From positions 558,001 through 622,000 of the forward strand of contig NZ_AORL01000021.1 in the NCBI RefSeq assembly GCF_000383095.1: a stretch of 64,000 nt of DNA. Reading direction: 5' to 3'. A model generated the notes under the pieces. The model was given only the letters and a program-made list of their open reading frames with translations, was not told the DNA's origin and did no database searches. Shown here piece after piece: positions 10,294-20,483 of this stretch (the first letter of the stretch is position 1; each line of letters opens with the position of its first letter). Made by a program: the position numbers and the translations under genes. Source of the DNA: Sphingomonas sp. PR090111-T3T-6A. GTDB lineage: Bacteria > Pseudomonadota > Alphaproteobacteria > Sphingomonadales > Sphingomonadaceae.

Positions 10294-12354
10294 TTACCAG
10301 ACCTGCACGCGCTCGGTGGGCGTGAGATAGAGCTTCTCGCCCTGCGTCACGTCGAACGCCTTGTACCACGGGTTCATGTTGCGCACCTCGTCGACGCGCT
10401 GCGGACCCGGCGAGTGCGGATCGGTGAGGAGCTGCTGGCGAAGCTGCGGCTCGCGATACTTGGTGCGCCACACCTGCGCCCAGCCGAGATAGAAGCGCTG
10501 GTCGCCGGTGAAACCGTCGAGCACCGGCGCCGCCTTGCCGCCGAGCGACAGGACATAGGCGTCGTGGCTGACCGTCAGGCCCGCCAGATCCGCCATGTTC
10601 TCGCCCAGCGTCAGTTCGCCCTGCACATGCTGGCCGGGGAGCGGCTCATAGGCGTCATACTGCTTCACCAGCTTGTCGGTGAGCGCGGTGAAGCGCGTCA
10701 CGTCCTGCTGGGTCCACCAGTCGGTGAGCTTGCCGGTCAGGTCGTACTTGCGGCCCTGATCGTCGAAATGGTGGCTGAGCTCGTGGCCGATCACGGCGCC
10801 GATGCCGCCATAGTTCACCGCCGGGTCCGCCTTCGGATCGAAGAAGGGCGGCTGGAGGATCGCCGCCGGGAAGACGATCTCGTTCATCACCGGGTTGGCG
10901 TAGGCGTTGATCTCCATGGGCGTCATGCCCCACTCGGTCCGGTCGATCGGCTGGCCGAGCTTGTTGAGATTGCGCTGATACTCGAAGGCCTCGGCGCGGG
11001 CGACGTTGCCGACCAGATCGCCGGCCTTGATCTCCAGCGTCGAATAGTCGCGCCACTTGGTCGGATAGCCGATCTTGGGCGTGAAGGCGGCGAGCTTCTG
11101 GAGCGCCTTCTGCTTGGTCGCCGGGTCCATCCAGGCGAGGTTCTGGAGGCGCTGGCCGAAAGCGGCGATGATGTTGTGGACCAGCGCATCCGCCGCCGCC
11201 TTGGCTTCCGGCGGGAAGTAGCGCGCGACATAGTCCTGGCCGACCGCCTCGCCCATCTGGTTGGAGACGAGGTTCACGCCCCGCTTCCAGCGCGGCTGGT
11301 TCTGCGGCGTGCCCGAGAGCACCGTGCCGTTGAAGGCGAAGCTCGCATCCACGAACGGCGCCGAGAGATAGCGCGCATAGCTGCTGAGCGTGCGGACGAG
11401 CAGATAGTCCTTGAGCACCGGCAGCGGCGTGTCGGCATAGAGCTTCGCCTCGCCGGTGAAGGCGCTCGGCTGCGCGACGAGGAAGTCGGGCTGCGTGCCA
11501 TAGCCGAGCGTGTTCAGATAGGCGCCCCACGGGAAGCCCGGCGCCTTGGCGTCGAAATCGGCGCGCGACCATTTGTTGTAGACCTTGTCCGCATCGCGCG
11601 AATCGATCCGCGACCAGTGGACCTGCGCCATCTTCGTCTCGAACGCCATGATCGCCGCCGCGCGCGCGTCCGCGTCCGGCTCGCCGGCCAGCGTCAGCAG
11701 CTTGGCGAGATAGGCGACGTAGAGCGGGCGGACTTTCGCCAGCGCCGCATCGTCCTTGAGGTAATAGTCGCGATCGGGGAGGCCGAGGCCGGACTGGCCG
11801 AACTGCGCGATATAGGCGGTCGGGTTCTTGTCGTCCGGGCCGACGCCGGTGTCGAACGGGGTGCGCACGCCCATGCGGGTGAGCGTCGCGATCTCGGTGG
11901 CGAGCGCGTCCTTGTCGTTGATCGCCTTGATCTGGTCGAGCCAGGGCTTGATCGGCGCCGCGCCCTTCGCGTTCACCGCCGCCTCGTCCATGAAGCTCGC
12001 GTAGAACATGCCGATCTTGCTGTTCGGCTGCTTCTCGGCCGCTTCGAGGATCGTGCGCGTGCGCTCCAGCGACAGGTCCTGGAGCTTGTGGAACATGCCG
12101 TAGCTGGAGCGATCCTGCGGGATCTGCGTCGCCGTATCCCAGCCGCCATTGGCGTAGCCGTAGAAGTCGTCGCCGGCCTTCAGGGTCTTGTTCATGCCGG
12201 TTTCGTCGAAACCGAAGCTGCCATAAGTGGGCTTGCCGGCCACCGCGGCCTTCGAGCCGGAGGCGACCGGCGTCAAGAAGGAGGCGGGCTGGGCAGCGAC
12301 GGCCGGGCCCGCAAACATGGTGGAAGCCAACAAAGCGACGATGGTAAGACGCAT
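10294..12354 (-). CDS. M13 family zinc metalloendopeptidase (neprilysin/PepO-like), exported
   Basis: This 686-residue enzyme has a Sec-type signal peptide (MRLTIVALLASTMFAGPAVAA) and so acts in the periplasm or outside the cell. The zinc site HELSH is at residues 524-528, and the third ligand Glu585 is in ENMADLAG. NAYANP, upstream of the zinc site, corresponds to the substrate-binding NAY/FY motif. Family members cleave small peptides before hydrophobic residues. A ribosome-binding site (GAGGGT) precedes the ATG. It is monocistronic or follows smpB by 83 bases. Family call is secure; substrate is unknown. Confidence 0.95.
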   Translation of the reverse strand: MRLTIVALLASTMFAGPAVAAQPASFLTPVASGSKAAVAGKPTYGSFGFDETGMNKTLKAGDDFYGYANGGWDTATQIPQDRSSYGMFHKLQDLSLERTRTILEAAEKQPNSKIGMFYASFMDEAAVNAKGAAPIKPWLDQIKAINDKDALATEIATLTRMGVRTPFDTGVGPDDKNPTAYIAQFGQSGLGLPDRDYYLKDDAALAKVRPLYVAYLAKLLTLAGEPDADARAAAIMAFETKMAQVHWSRIDSRDADKVYNKWSRADFDAKAPGFPWGAYLNTLGYGTQPDFLVAQPSAFTGEAKLYADTPLPVLKDYLLVRTLSSYARYLSAPFVDASFAFNGTVLSGTPQNQPRWKRGVNLVSNQMGEAVGQDYVARYFPPEAKAAADALVHNIIAAFGQRLQNLAWMDPATKQKALQKLAAFTPKIGYPTKWRDYSTLEIKAGDLVGNVARAEAFEYQRNLNKLGQPIDRTEWGMTPMEINAYANPVMNEIVFPAAILQPPFFDPKADPAVNYGGIGAVIGHELSHHFDDQGRKYDLTGKLTDWWTQQDVTRFTALTDKLVKQYDAYEPLPGQHVQGELTLGENMADLAGLTVSHDAYVLSLGGKAAPVLDGFTGDQRFYLGWAQVWRTKYREPQLRQQLLTDPHSPGPQRVDEVRNMNPWYKAFDVTQGEKLYLTPTERVQVW

Positions 12355-12437
12355 CCGAGCACCCTCATTTTAGTGTATGAGAGAGGCATAGCACCTCGGC
12401 TCACCCACGCAAGGGCACGGCTCGTGGCAGACGCGTC

Positions 12438-12920
12438 CTAGCCGCGATCGCGCAGCAGGCGCGCCTGCTCGCGCTTCCAGTCGCGCTCCTTCGAGGTCTC
12501 GCGCTTGTCATGGAGCTTCTTGCCCTTCGCAAGAGCCAGCTCGACCTTGGCCCGCCCGCGCTCGTTGAAATAGATCGAGAGCGGGATCAGCGTCATGCCC
12601 TCGCGGGAGACGCCGTTGCGCAGCTTGTCGATCTCCTTGACGTGGAGGAGCAGCTTGCGCGGCCGCTTGGGCTCATGGTTGAAGCGGTTGCCGTGGCTGA
12701 ACTCGGGGATGTTGGCGTTGATCAGGTTGACCTGATCGTCCTTGATCTCCGCATAGCTCTCCGCGATCGAGCCCTCGCCGAAGCGCAGCGACTTCACCTC
12801 GGTGCCGGTGAGCGCGATGCCCGCCTCGAAGAACTGCTCCAGGAAATATTCGTACCGCGCCCGCCGGTTTTCAGCGACGACCTTCTTCTTGTTGAATTCC
12901 TGCGGACGGGGACGCGCCAT
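12438..12920 (-). CDS. smpB: SsrA-binding protein SmpB
   Basis: This 160-residue protein binds tmRNA and brings it to stalled ribosomes for trans-translation. The OB-fold core is evident ([31 protein letters not shown]), and the basic C-terminal tail ([16 protein letters not shown]) inserts into the mRNA channel. The start is set by the dapA junction: the dapA stop and smpB start share one base as TGATG, implying translational coupling. The open frame continues upstream inside dapA, but those residues are not part of the family. The partner tmRNA gene is not visible in this window. Confidence 0.97.
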   Translation of the reverse strand: MARPRPQEFNKKKVVAENRRARYEYFLEQFFEAGIALTGTEVKSLRFGEGSIAESYAEIKDDQVNLINANIPEFSHGNRFNHEPKRPRKLLLHVKEIDKLRNGVSREGMTLIPLSIYFNERGRAKVELALAKGKKLHDKRETSKERDWKREQARLLRDRG

Positions 12921-13795
12921 CAGATCAGCCCCGCGACCTTCAGGGCTTCGTCCACCGCATGGCGGCTCGCCTCGCCGGCCGGGGTCATCGGCAGGCGCAG
13001 CTCGGCCGGGAAGGACGGACGCACCTTCGACAACGCATATTTGATCGGGCCGGGCGAGGCATCCGTGAACAACGCGGTGTGCAGGGGGAAGAGCCGGTCC
13101 TGAAGCGCCAGCGCCGCCGCCCAGTCGCCGTTCAGGCAGGCATGCTGGAAATCGGCGCACAGACGCGGCGCGACATTGGCGGTCACCGAGATGGCCCCCC
13201 GTCCGCCCATCGCCATGAAGCCCAGCGTCATGTCGTCATTGCCGGAGAGCTGGCAGAAATCCTCGCCGCACGCGAGTCGCTGCGCAGAAACGCGGGCAAG
13301 GTTGCCCGACGCATCCTTGATGCCCACGACGGTCGGGATCTCGGCGATGCGGGCCAGCGTCGGCGTGGTGATGTCGGTCACCGTACGGGTCGGCACGTTG
13401 TAGACGACGATCGGCAGGTCACAATGCTCGGCCAGATAGGCGAAATGGGCGTAGAGGCCCTCCTGATTGGGCCTGTTGTAATAGGGCAGCACCACCAGCG
13501 CCGCGTCCGCCCCCGCGCTCTTGGCCGAGCGCATATGATCGAGCGCGACCAGCGTGTCGTTCGATCCGCAGCCCGCGATCACCGGCACGCGGCCCGCCGC
13601 CTGCTCGATGCAGATGGCGACGACGCGGTCATGCTCGGCGATCGACATGGTGGCCGATTCGCCGGTCGTTCCGCACGGCACGAGCGCCGACGAACCCTGC
13701 TCGATCTGCCATTCGACGAAAGAACGAAACGCCTGCTCGTCGAAACGACCGTCGCGAAAAGGCGTCACCAAAGCGGGGATCGAACCCGAAAACAT
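12920..13795 (-). CDS. dapA: 4-hydroxy-tetrahydrodipicolinate synthase
   Basis: This 291-residue TIM-barrel enzyme condenses pyruvate with aspartate semialdehyde in lysine and diaminopimelate synthesis. Visible catalytic parts are CGTTGE (Thr43/44), LPYYNRP (Tyr106), VYNVPTRT (Tyr132) and the Schiff-base Lys160 in GIKDASG. The start at [13 protein letters not shown] is chosen because it is the universal N-terminus; an in-frame extension of 60 codons upstream is non-homologous. It is translationally coupled to smpB and divergent from the lytic transglycosylase gene, both linked to cell-wall turnover. Confidence 0.97.
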   Translation of the reverse strand: MFSGSIPALVTPFRDGRFDEQAFRSFVEWQIEQGSSALVPCGTTGESATMSIAEHDRVVAICIEQAAGRVPVIAGCGSNDTLVALDHMRSAKSAGADAALVVLPYYNRPNQEGLYAHFAYLAEHCDLPIVVYNVPTRTVTDITTPTLARIAEIPTVVGIKDASGNLARVSAQRLACGEDFCQLSGNDDMTLGFMAMGGRGAISVTANVAPRLCADFQHACLNGDWAAALALQDRLFPLHTALFTDASPGPIKYALSKVRPSFPAELRLPMTPAGEASRHAVDEALKVAGLI

Positions 13796-13901
13796 CCTGT
13801 TCTCCTTCACGCCGGCGCTGCGACGCGGCATACTCCGCCCCATGTCGGGGGGCCTGAAACATTCAGCGCCTGATAAGGAGCGGGTTGGCATCCTGTCCAG
13901 C

Positions 13902-15968
13902 ATGCTCCATCGCAGGGCCATGCTCAGCGTTCCAGCGCTCCTCCTGGCCGCCACCGCAGCGGCCTCCGTCCTCACCCCTCAGCAGGTCGCCTGGTATCGG
14001 GCGCAGCTCGGTCTTTCCAGTGCGTCGGCGGTCACGCCGCCGAGCCCGTCTGCCGGCGCCTATGCCTATGCGCCGGCGCAAGCCGCCAGTACGGGACTGC
14101 AAAGCGATCCCGTCGCCGAGGGGCTGGTGAACTGGAAGCGCCTCCGCCAGAGCAACAGCCTGTTGTTCCAGGATTATAGCAGCTTCCTGCTCGCGCATCC
14201 CGGCTGGCCAGGCGAAGCGCAGATGCGTCGCCTCGCCGAGAACGCCATCCAGCCGGACGTGACGCCACCCGAATCGGTGATCGCCTTCCTCACCCGCTTC
14301 CCGCCGCAGACCGGCGCGGGCCAGCTCCGCCTCGCGGAAGCCCTCTACGCGCGCGGCCGCGCCGCCGAGGCGCAGGCGGCGGCGCGTGCCGCCTGGACGT
14401 CGGGCGCGATCAACACCACCGACGAAGCGCGCATCATGGCGACCTTCTCCAGCGCGCTGACGCAAGCCGATCAGGACCAGCGGATGGAAGCGCTGCTCTG
14501 GAACCGCGCCTTCGTTGCCGCGCAGCGCCAGCTTCCGCTCACAAGCCCCGCGCGGCGCGCGATTTTCTCTGCGCGGCTCGCCTATCAGCTCAAATCACCG
14601 GATGCCGCGACGCAGGCCGCGGCGCTCGGCACTTCAGCGAACGGCGATGCCGGCTATCTGATCGACCGCATCAACTGGCTGCGTCAGACGGGCCAGGAAC
14701 CGGTCGCCCGCTTCGAGCTGGCCCAGCCGCATCGGCTGACGGTGCCGGCCTTCAACCCGACGCGCACCATGGAGACCCTGCTCTCTGTCGCCCGCTCGGC
14801 CGCCGCGGACCAGCAATGGGCGCAGGCCTATGGGATCGCGAGCCAGCTCACCGACATCTATCCGGTCGGCACCAGCGTCCGCGCCCTGCCCTTCGCCCCG
14901 CGCGACGTGTTCACCAGCCTCTCCTGGCTGGCCGGCACCACCGCCCTCCAGCACCTCAGCCGGGCATCGGACGCGGTGGCGATGTTCCGCGCCTATGCCG
15001 ACGCCTCCCAGAGCCCCGGTTCGCGCTCGAAGGGTTATTACTGGGCCGGCAGGGCGGCGCTTGCCGCAGGGGACCAGACGGGCGCGCAGGGCTATTTCGC
15101 GAACGCCGCCGCCTTCCCGGATCAGTTTTACGGGCAGCTCGCGCTCGAACGGCTCGGCAAGCCCGTCCCAGCGCCGCTCGACGCCAGTGGCGTCCAGGTG
15201 CCCGAAGCCGACGGCAAGGCTTTCGAAGCCCGCGAGGTGGTCCGCGCCGCGCGTATCCTCGGCCAGCTCGGCGACTGGCAGGACCAGAGCCTGTTCCTGC
15301 GCACCATCGCCGCCGACAGTCAGCTCAGCGACAGCGAGCACGTCCTGATCGCGAGGCTCGCCCGCGATCTCGGACGGCCGGACCTCGGCGTGATGGCCGA
15401 GCGCGCCGCCAAGCCGGAGAGCGCCAGCGACTATGTCCGCTCGGGCTTCCCCGTGCTGCCCGTGCCGCCGGAGATCGCCAACAGCTTCTCCTTCATCCAC
15501 GGCATCATGCGGCAGGAGAGCCAGTTCGACCGCGAGGCCATCTCACGCACCGGCGCGCGCGGCATGATGCAGCTCATGCCCGTCACCGCGCGCGAGCAGT
15601 CCGAGAAGCTCGGCCTGCCTTACGACTATATGCGGCTGACCAGCGATCCGGGCTACAATATGGAACTCGGCACCGCCTATTTCGGGCGCATCATGGACAT
15701 GTTCAGCGGCAACTACGTGCTGGCGCTTGCGGCCTACAACGCCGGGCCCGGCAATGTCCGCCGCTGGATCGCCACTTATGGGGACCCGCGCTCGGGCGGG
15801 GTCGATCCGGTGGACTGGATCGAGGCGATCCCCTTCTCCGAGACGCGCGGCTATGTGCAAAACGTGCTGGAGAATGTCGTCGTCTACGACACGATCAACC
15901 CGCTGAGGGCCGGCCAGCCCAACACCAACCGCCTCTCCTACTACCTCAACAAGCAGACGCCGGGTTAA
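13902..15968 (+). CDS. soluble lytic murein transglycosylase
   Basis: This 688-residue periplasmic enzyme cleaves peptidoglycan to 1,6-anhydro-muropeptides. A signal peptide (MLHRRAMLSVPALLLAATAAA) precedes a long helical superhelix (about residues 30-500). The C-terminal Slt domain contains the catalytic Glu in MRQESQFDREA, then GARGMMQLMP and ALAAYNAGPGNVRRW. I start at ATG 13902; a second ATG 18 bases later is possible. A weak promoter-like pair TTCACG-17-CATACT lies at 13806-13834 in the region shared with divergent dapA. greB follows after 5 bases, so the two are probably cotranscribed. Confidence 0.94.
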   Translation: MLHRRAMLSVPALLLAATAAASVLTPQQVAWYRAQLGLSSASAVTPPSPSAGAYAYAPAQAASTGLQSDPVAEGLVNWKRLRQSNSLLFQDYSSFLLAHPGWPGEAQMRRLAENAIQPDVTPPESVIAFLTRFPPQTGAGQLRLAEALYARGRAAEAQAAARAAWTSGAINTTDEARIMATFSSALTQADQDQRMEALLWNRAFVAAQRQLPLTSPARRAIFSARLAYQLKSPDAATQAAALGTSANGDAGYLIDRINWLRQTGQEPVARFELAQPHRLTVPAFNPTRTMETLLSVARSAAADQQWAQAYGIASQLTDIYPVGTSVRALPFAPRDVFTSLSWLAGTTALQHLSRASDAVAMFRAYADASQSPGSRSKGYYWAGRAALAAGDQTGAQGYFANAAAFPDQFYGQLALERLGKPVPAPLDASGVQVPEADGKAFEAREVVRAARILGQLGDWQDQSLFLRTIAADSQLSDSEHVLIARLARDLGRPDLGVMAERAAKPESASDYVRSGFPVLPVPPEIANSFSFIHGIMRQESQFDREAISRTGARGMMQLMPVTAREQSEKLGLPYDYMRLTSDPGYNMELGTAYFGRIMDMFSGNYVLALAAYNAGPGNVRRWIATYGDPRSGGVDPVDWIEAIPFSETRGYVQNVLENVVVYDTINPLRAGQPNTNRLSYYLNKQTPG

Positions 15969-15973
15969 GCCGC

Positions 15974-16456
15974 ATGGATCGCCCCAACTACATCACGCCC
16001 GACGGCTTCGCCCGGCTGCGCGCCGAATATCAGCAGCTCTTCGAGATCGAGCGCCCGGCGCTGGTCGAGACGATCAGCTGGGCCGCCGGCAATGGTGATC
16101 GCTCCGAGAATGGCGATTACATCTACGGCCGCAAGAAGCTGCGCGAGATCGACCGGACGCTGGATCGCCTCTCCAAGAAGATGTCCAAGGCGCATGTCGT
16201 GGACCCCGCCAAACAGCCGGATCGCGGCCGCGTCTTCTTCGGCGCGACCGTCACCGTCGCGGACGAGGACGACGAGGAGCGCACCGTCACGCTGGTCGGC
16301 GTGGACGAGGCCGACGCCTCCTCGGGACGGATCAGTTGGCACTCTCCCCTGGCTCGCGCGCTGAGAGGGGCCGCACTCGGCGATCTGCGCCGCGTGGTGC
16401 TGCCGGCCGGCGAGAAGGAATATGAGGTGGTGGCGATCCGCTATCCCGACGCCTGA
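15974..16456 (+). CDS. greB: transcription elongation factor GreB
   Basis: This 160-residue factor enters the RNA polymerase secondary channel and stimulates cleavage of backtracked transcripts. The N-terminal coiled coil contains the GreB-like ENGDYIYGRKKLREIDRT, with acidic tip residues. A C-terminal FKBP-like domain includes RVFFGATVTV and ends EYEVVAIRYPDA. The start is the ATG 5 bases after the lytic-transglycosylase stop. It ends directly against ppk2: the two stop codons abut as TGA-TCA with no spacer, leaving no room for a terminator between them. Confidence 0.95.
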   Translation: MDRPNYITPDGFARLRAEYQQLFEIERPALVETISWAAGNGDRSENGDYIYGRKKLREIDRTLDRLSKKMSKAHVVDPAKQPDRGRVFFGATVTVADEDDEERTVTLVGVDEADASSGRISWHSPLARALRGAALGDLRRVVLPAGEKEYEVVAIRYPDA

Positions 16457-17344
16457 TCAGGCGGAGAGCGGCTCATAAGGCGGCGAGTCGGGCTCGTCGC
16501 TGTCATCGCGGGCGTGGCGTTCGCGGGCCGCGTCGAGCGACACGGGCTGGGAGCGCCCCTCATTCTGCCAGTCCGGCCCGAAATGCACCTTCGCCAGCGC
16601 CTCGATCTCGGGCGCGATCTGGGGCGGCGTCATCGAGACCGCCTTCTCCAGCACCTCGGCCACATGCGTCAGCGCCGTGATGTGGGCGAACTCGGTATTC
16701 ACGCCGTCGATCACCTTCCACGGCGCCCAGCGCGTGTCGGTGAGGTCGAACATGTCCTCCATCGCCGCGACATAGGCGGGGCGCTGTTCACGAACGTGGA
16801 AATCGTCGCCGCTGACCTTCCAGGCCGTCCACGGATCGGCCAGCCGCGCCCGCATCCGCCGGTCCTGCTCATCCTCGGAGATATGGAGGAACAGCTTGAT
16901 CAGCGTCGTGCCGCTGTCGCGCTGCTGCGCCTCGAACTCGTTGATCTCATCATAGGCGCGGCGCCATTCCTTGTCGGTGGCAAGACCCTCCACCCGCTCC
17001 ACGAGCACGCGGCCGTACCAGCTCCGGTCGAATACGCCGATCTCGCCGTCCGCCGGCAGGCGCGACCAGAAGCGCCACAGGAAATGCCGCGCCCTCTCCT
17101 CGGTCGTCGGCGCGCCGATCGGCCAGACGGCGTAGTGGCGCGCGTCCCAGCCTGAGACAAGCTCGCGGATCGTCTCGGCCTTGCCGCCGCAGTCCCAGCC
17201 TTCGAACATCACGATCGCGCGCCGGCGCTGGGCGACGTGCGCCACCTGTGCGCGGGCGAGGCGCCGCTGCACGGCGGCCAGGGCTCCGCCATAGTCGTCG
17301 GTCAGCGCCGGGCCGCTCTCGAAATTGGACAAGGCGATCGCCAT
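16457..17344 (-). CDS. ppk2: polyphosphate kinase 2 family protein
   Basis: This enzyme of about 295 residues belongs to the PPK2 fold, which transfers phosphate between polyphosphate and nucleotides, usually favouring NDP or NMP phosphorylation. Walker A is FEGWDCGGK; the lid and Walker B regions are FDRSWYGR and LIKLFLHISEDEQ. An alternative GTG start lies two codons upstream; neither has a clear ribosome-binding site. It lies 82 bases downstream of aspS on the same strand and within 8 kb of ppk1 and ppx. The C-terminus is rich in acidic and proline residues. Whether it acts on mono- or diphosphates cannot be read from the sequence. Confidence 0.92.
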   Translation of the reverse strand: MAIALSNFESGPALTDDYGGALAAVQRRLARAQVAHVAQRRRAIVMFEGWDCGGKAETIRELVSGWDARHYAVWPIGAPTTEERARHFLWRFWSRLPADGEIGVFDRSWYGRVLVERVEGLATDKEWRRAYDEINEFEAQQRDSGTTLIKLFLHISEDEQDRRMRARLADPWTAWKVSGDDFHVREQRPAYVAAMEDMFDLTDTRWAPWKVIDGVNTEFAHITALTHVAEVLEKAVSMTPPQIAPEIEALAKVHFGPDWQNEGRSQPVSLDAARERHARDDSDEPDSPPYEPLSA

Positions 17345-17426
17345 GCCCACCGGGCTAAGCGACCGCGCCTGTTTAGGCGAGACAGGCCGTTACGGTTAAC
17401 GTCCCACCACGATACAGCCTGATTCG

Positions 17427-19208
17427 TCAGACTTTCACCGGCTCCACCACACGGATGTGCAGTTCGCGGAGCTGCTTGATCATCGCGGGCGACGGCGCAC
17501 CCATCAGAAGATCCTCGGCGCGCTGGTTCATCGGGAACAGCGTGATCTCGCGCAGGTTCTGCGCGCCGCAGAGCAGCATCACGATACGATCGACGCCGGC
17601 CGCCATACCGCCGTGCGGCGGAGCGCCATACTGGAACGCGCGGTAGAGGCCGCCGAAGCGCTCCTCCACGTCGGCCTGGCTGAGGCCGACCAGCTCGAAC
17701 GCCTTCACCATGGTTTCCGGCGACTGGTTACGGATCGAGCCCGAGGCGATCTCATAGCCGTTGCAGACCATGTCGTACTGGAACGCCTTGAGCGACAGCG
17801 GATCCTGCGAGTTGAGCGCCTCGAGCCCGCCCTGCGGCATCGAGAAGGGGTTGTGCGCGAACTCGACCTTCTTCTCGTCCTCATCCCACTCGTAGAAGGG
17901 GAAGTCGACGATCCAGCATAGCTCGAAGCGGTCCTTGTCGATCAGGTTGAGCTGCTCGCCCGCACGGGTGCGCGCGAGGCCGGCGAGCTTCGCCGCCACA
18001 TTCTCGGCGCCCGCCGCGAAGAACACGCCGTCGTTCGGGCCGAGGCCGAGCGCCTCGATCAGCTTGGCGGTCGCTTCCGGCCCATGGTTCTTGGCGATCG
18101 GGCCACCCGGCTCGCCATCCTTGATGTTGATGTAGCCGAGGCCCGAATAGCCCTCGCCGCGCGCCCAGACGTTCATGTCGTCGAAGAACTTGCGGCTGCC
18201 GGCGCCCGCGCCCGGAGCCGGGATCGCGCGGATGCGCCCGCCGCCGGCCACGATGCCCGCGAAGATGCCGAAGCCCGATTCGTGGAAATGATCGGTGACG
18301 TCGGTGATGGTGATCGGGTTGCGCAGGTCCGGCTTGTCCGAGCCGTACTTCAGCATCGCCTCGCTGTAAGGAATGCGCGGGAAGCTGCCCGCCGGCGTCA
18401 CCGGCTTGCCGTCGGCGAACTTCTCGAACACGCCGGCGATCACCGGCTCCATCGTGTTCCACACGTCTTCCTGCGTGACGAAGCTCATCTCCAGATCGAG
18501 CTGGTAGAACTCGCCCGGCAGACGGTCGGCGCGCGGGTCTTCGTCGCGGAAGCAGGGCGCGATCTGGAAATAGCGGTCGAAGCCCGCGACCATCAGCAGC
18601 TGCTTATACTGCTGCGGCGCCTGCGGCAGCGCGTAGAACTTGCCGGCGTGAATGCGGCTCGGCACGAGGAAGTCGCGCGCGCCCTCGGGCGACGAGGCCG
18701 TCAGGATCGGCGTCGAATATTCGGTGAAGCCCTCGCCTTCCATGCGGCGGCGCATGTCGGAGATGATCTGCGTGCGCTTCACGATATTGGCGTGCAGCGT
18801 CTCGCGGCGCAGATCGAGGAAGCGGTAACGCAGGCGCACATCCTCGGGATAGTCCGCCTCGCCCGCGACCGGGAGCGGCAGCTCGGCAGCGGCCGACTGG
18901 ACGATCACGCCCCTGGCGCGCACCTCGATCTCGCCGGTGGCAAGGTTGGGGTTCTGAGCCTCCTTGGCGCGGGCCTCGACGACGCCGTCGATGGTGATGA
19001 CGCTCTCGGTGCGAACCGTCTCCAGCGCCTTCAGCGCCTCGCTGTCCGAATCCGCGACGATCTGGACGAGGCCGTAATGGTCGCGCAGATCGACGAACAG
19101 CACGCCGCCATGGTCGCGCTTGCGATGCACCCAGCCGGAGAGCCGGACGGTCTGCCCGACGTCGCTGGCGCGAAGCTGGGCGCAGGTGTGGGTGCGATAG
19201 GCGTGCAT
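17427..19208 (-). CDS. aspS: aspartyl-tRNA synthetase
   Basis: This 593-residue class II synthetase has the N-terminal OB-fold anticodon-binding domain ([19 protein letters not shown]), class II motif 2 ([18 protein letters not shown]), the bacterial GAD insertion (about residues 280-420) and motif 3 ([13 protein letters not shown]). The start at MHAYRTHTC is placed at ATG 19208; a long in-frame extension upstream is antisense to rnd and not homologous. There is no obvious ribosome-binding site, so initiation may be leaderless or weak. It is divergent from rnd. Whether it also charges tRNA-Asn cannot be decided here. Confidence 0.97.
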   Translation of the reverse strand: MHAYRTHTCAQLRASDVGQTVRLSGWVHRKRDHGGVLFVDLRDHYGLVQIVADSDSEALKALETVRTESVITIDGVVEARAKEAQNPNLATGEIEVRARGVIVQSAAAELPLPVAGEADYPEDVRLRYRFLDLRRETLHANIVKRTQIISDMRRRMEGEGFTEYSTPILTASSPEGARDFLVPSRIHAGKFYALPQAPQQYKQLLMVAGFDRYFQIAPCFRDEDPRADRLPGEFYQLDLEMSFVTQEDVWNTMEPVIAGVFEKFADGKPVTPAGSFPRIPYSEAMLKYGSDKPDLRNPITITDVTDHFHESGFGIFAGIVAGGGRIRAIPAPGAGAGSRKFFDDMNVWARGEGYSGLGYINIKDGEPGGPIAKNHGPEATAKLIEALGLGPNDGVFFAAGAENVAAKLAGLARTRAGEQLNLIDKDRFELCWIVDFPFYEWDEDEKKVEFAHNPFSMPQGGLEALNSQDPLSLKAFQYDMVCNGYEIASGSIRNQSPETMVKAFELVGLSQADVEERFGGLYRAFQYGAPPHGGMAAGVDRIVMLLCGAQNLREITLFPMNQRAEDLLMGAPSPAMIKQLRELHIRVVEPVKV

Positions 19209-19272
19209 GATCGTGCTATCCGTATTCGGCGTGAAAAGATTGAGGGCGAGCGCTTCCGTGTCCGTACCCTCT

Positions 19273-19301
19273 TTGTCAAGGCGCGACGGTCTGTTTATGG
19301 A
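19273..19301 (+). promoter_or_regulatory. candidate sigma-70 promoter of rnd
   Basis: TTGTCA (19273-19278) and TATGGA (19296-19301) are separated by exactly 17 bases. The expected transcription start falls at about 19307-19308, which is the rnd ATG itself, implying a leaderless mRNA. No ribosome-binding site is visible in front of rnd, consistent with this reading. Confidence 0.55.
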
Positions 19302-19307
19302 AGCATC

Positions 19308-20483
19308 ATGGTTATTCACCCGCTTATCACCGACAGCCAGACTCTCGCCGCTCTCTGCGCCCGCCTCGCGAAAAGCCCCTATGTGGCGATCGACACCGAG
19401 TTCATGCGCGAGAACAGCTACTGGCCGGAACTCTGTCTGATCCAGATCGCCGACAGCAACGAGGCCGCCGCGATCGATCCGATGGCGCCGGACCTCGACA
19501 TGACCCCGCTCCTCGACCTGATGGTCAACAACGAGGACGTGCTGAAGGTCTTCCATGCCGGCGGGCAGGATCTGGAGATCATCCACAATCTCACCGGCAA
19601 GACGCCGCATCCGCTGTTCGACACCCAGATCGCCGCCATGGCGCTCGGCATGGGCGAGCAGGTCGGCTACTCCAACCTTGTCGAGAGCTGGACAGGCGTG
19701 AAGCTCGACAAGGGCGCCCGCTTCACCGACTGGGCGCGCCGCCCGCTCGACAAGCGCCAGATCGACTATGCGATCGGCGACGTCACCTATCTCATCCAGA
19801 TATTCCCGCGCCTGCTGGAGAAGCTCAAGAAGACCGGCCGCGGTGACTGGCTCGATCAGGAGATGGAGCGGCTGGGCGACCCCTCCAGCTACGTCAACGA
19901 TCCCGAACACGCCTGGCAGCGCGTGAAGGTGCCGAGCCGCAAGCCCGAGGTGCTGGGGCGCCTCAAGGCACTGGCCGCCTGGCGCGAGCGCGAGGCGCAG
20001 GGCAAGGACCTTCCGCGCGGCCGCATCATGAAGGACGAAACGCTGGCCGACATCGCCAGCCACCCGCCGCGCGAGCAGAAGGACCTAGCCCGCGTGCGCG
20101 GCCTTTCAGCGAGTTGGGCGTCCAACGATATCGGCGGCCGCCTGATGGGCGCTTTGGAAGCCGCCCTGCCGATGTCCGAGGACGAGATGCCCGTGCGCGA
20201 GGATCGCAAGCCCGGCCTCGGCAAGGACGGGGCGCTGGTGGCAGACCTGCTCAAACTGCTGCTCAAGATCCGCTCGAAGGAAACCGACGTGGCGCCGCGC
20301 CTCATCGCCCGCTCGGACGAGCTGGAGTTGCTCGCCGCTGGCAGGCGCGACGGGCTCGCCATTCTCGATGGCTGGCGCTTCGAGCAGTTCGGCCGCGATG
20401 CGCTCGATCTGGTCGAGGGCCGGATGGGCTTCGCGGTGAAGAACGGCAAGCTGCGCATGATGCGGATGAACGATGCGGAATAA
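19308..20483 (+). CDS. rnd: ribonuclease D
   Basis: This 391-residue 3'-5' exoribonuclease trims tRNA and other stable RNA 3' ends. The DEDDy residues are visible: Asp and Glu in AIDTEFMRE, Asp in HAGGQDLEI, and Tyr/Asp in [10 protein letters not shown]. An HRDC domain follows (about residues 210-300). The start at [10 protein letters not shown] is the first plausible codon after a promoter-like pair that ends 6 bases upstream. Its 3' end overlaps the next gene by 11 bases. The neighbourhood aspS / rnd / ppx / ppk1 is familiar from Alphaproteobacteria. Confidence 0.95.
   Translation: MVIHPLITDSQTLAALCARLAKSPYVAIDTEFMRENSYWPELCLIQIADSNEAAAIDPMAPDLDMTPLLDLMVNNEDVLKVFHAGGQDLEIIHNLTGKTPHPLFDTQIAAMALGMGEQVGYSNLVESWTGVKLDKGARFTDWARRPLDKRQIDYAIGDVTYLIQIFPRLLEKLKKTGRGDWLDQEMERLGDPSSYVNDPEHAWQRVKVPSRKPEVLGRLKALAAWREREAQGKDLPRGRIMKDETLADIASHPPREQKDLARVRGLSASWASNDIGGRLMGALEAALPMSEDEMPVREDRKPGLGKDGALVADLLKLLLKIRSKETDVAPRLIARSDELELLAAGRRDGLAILDGWRFEQFGRDALDLVEGRMGFAVKNGKLRMMRMNDAE

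Noticed and set aside
13770-13800. tRNA-like GGGGATCGAACCCGA at the start of dapA
   Set aside because: It resembles a T-arm but no acceptor, D or anticodon arms can be drawn around it, and it encodes the conserved dapA N-terminus.
17366-17390. Small hairpin GCCTGT/ACAGGC between aspS and ppk2 as a terminator
   Set aside because: The stem is only six base pairs and lacks a T-run; it is too weak to call.
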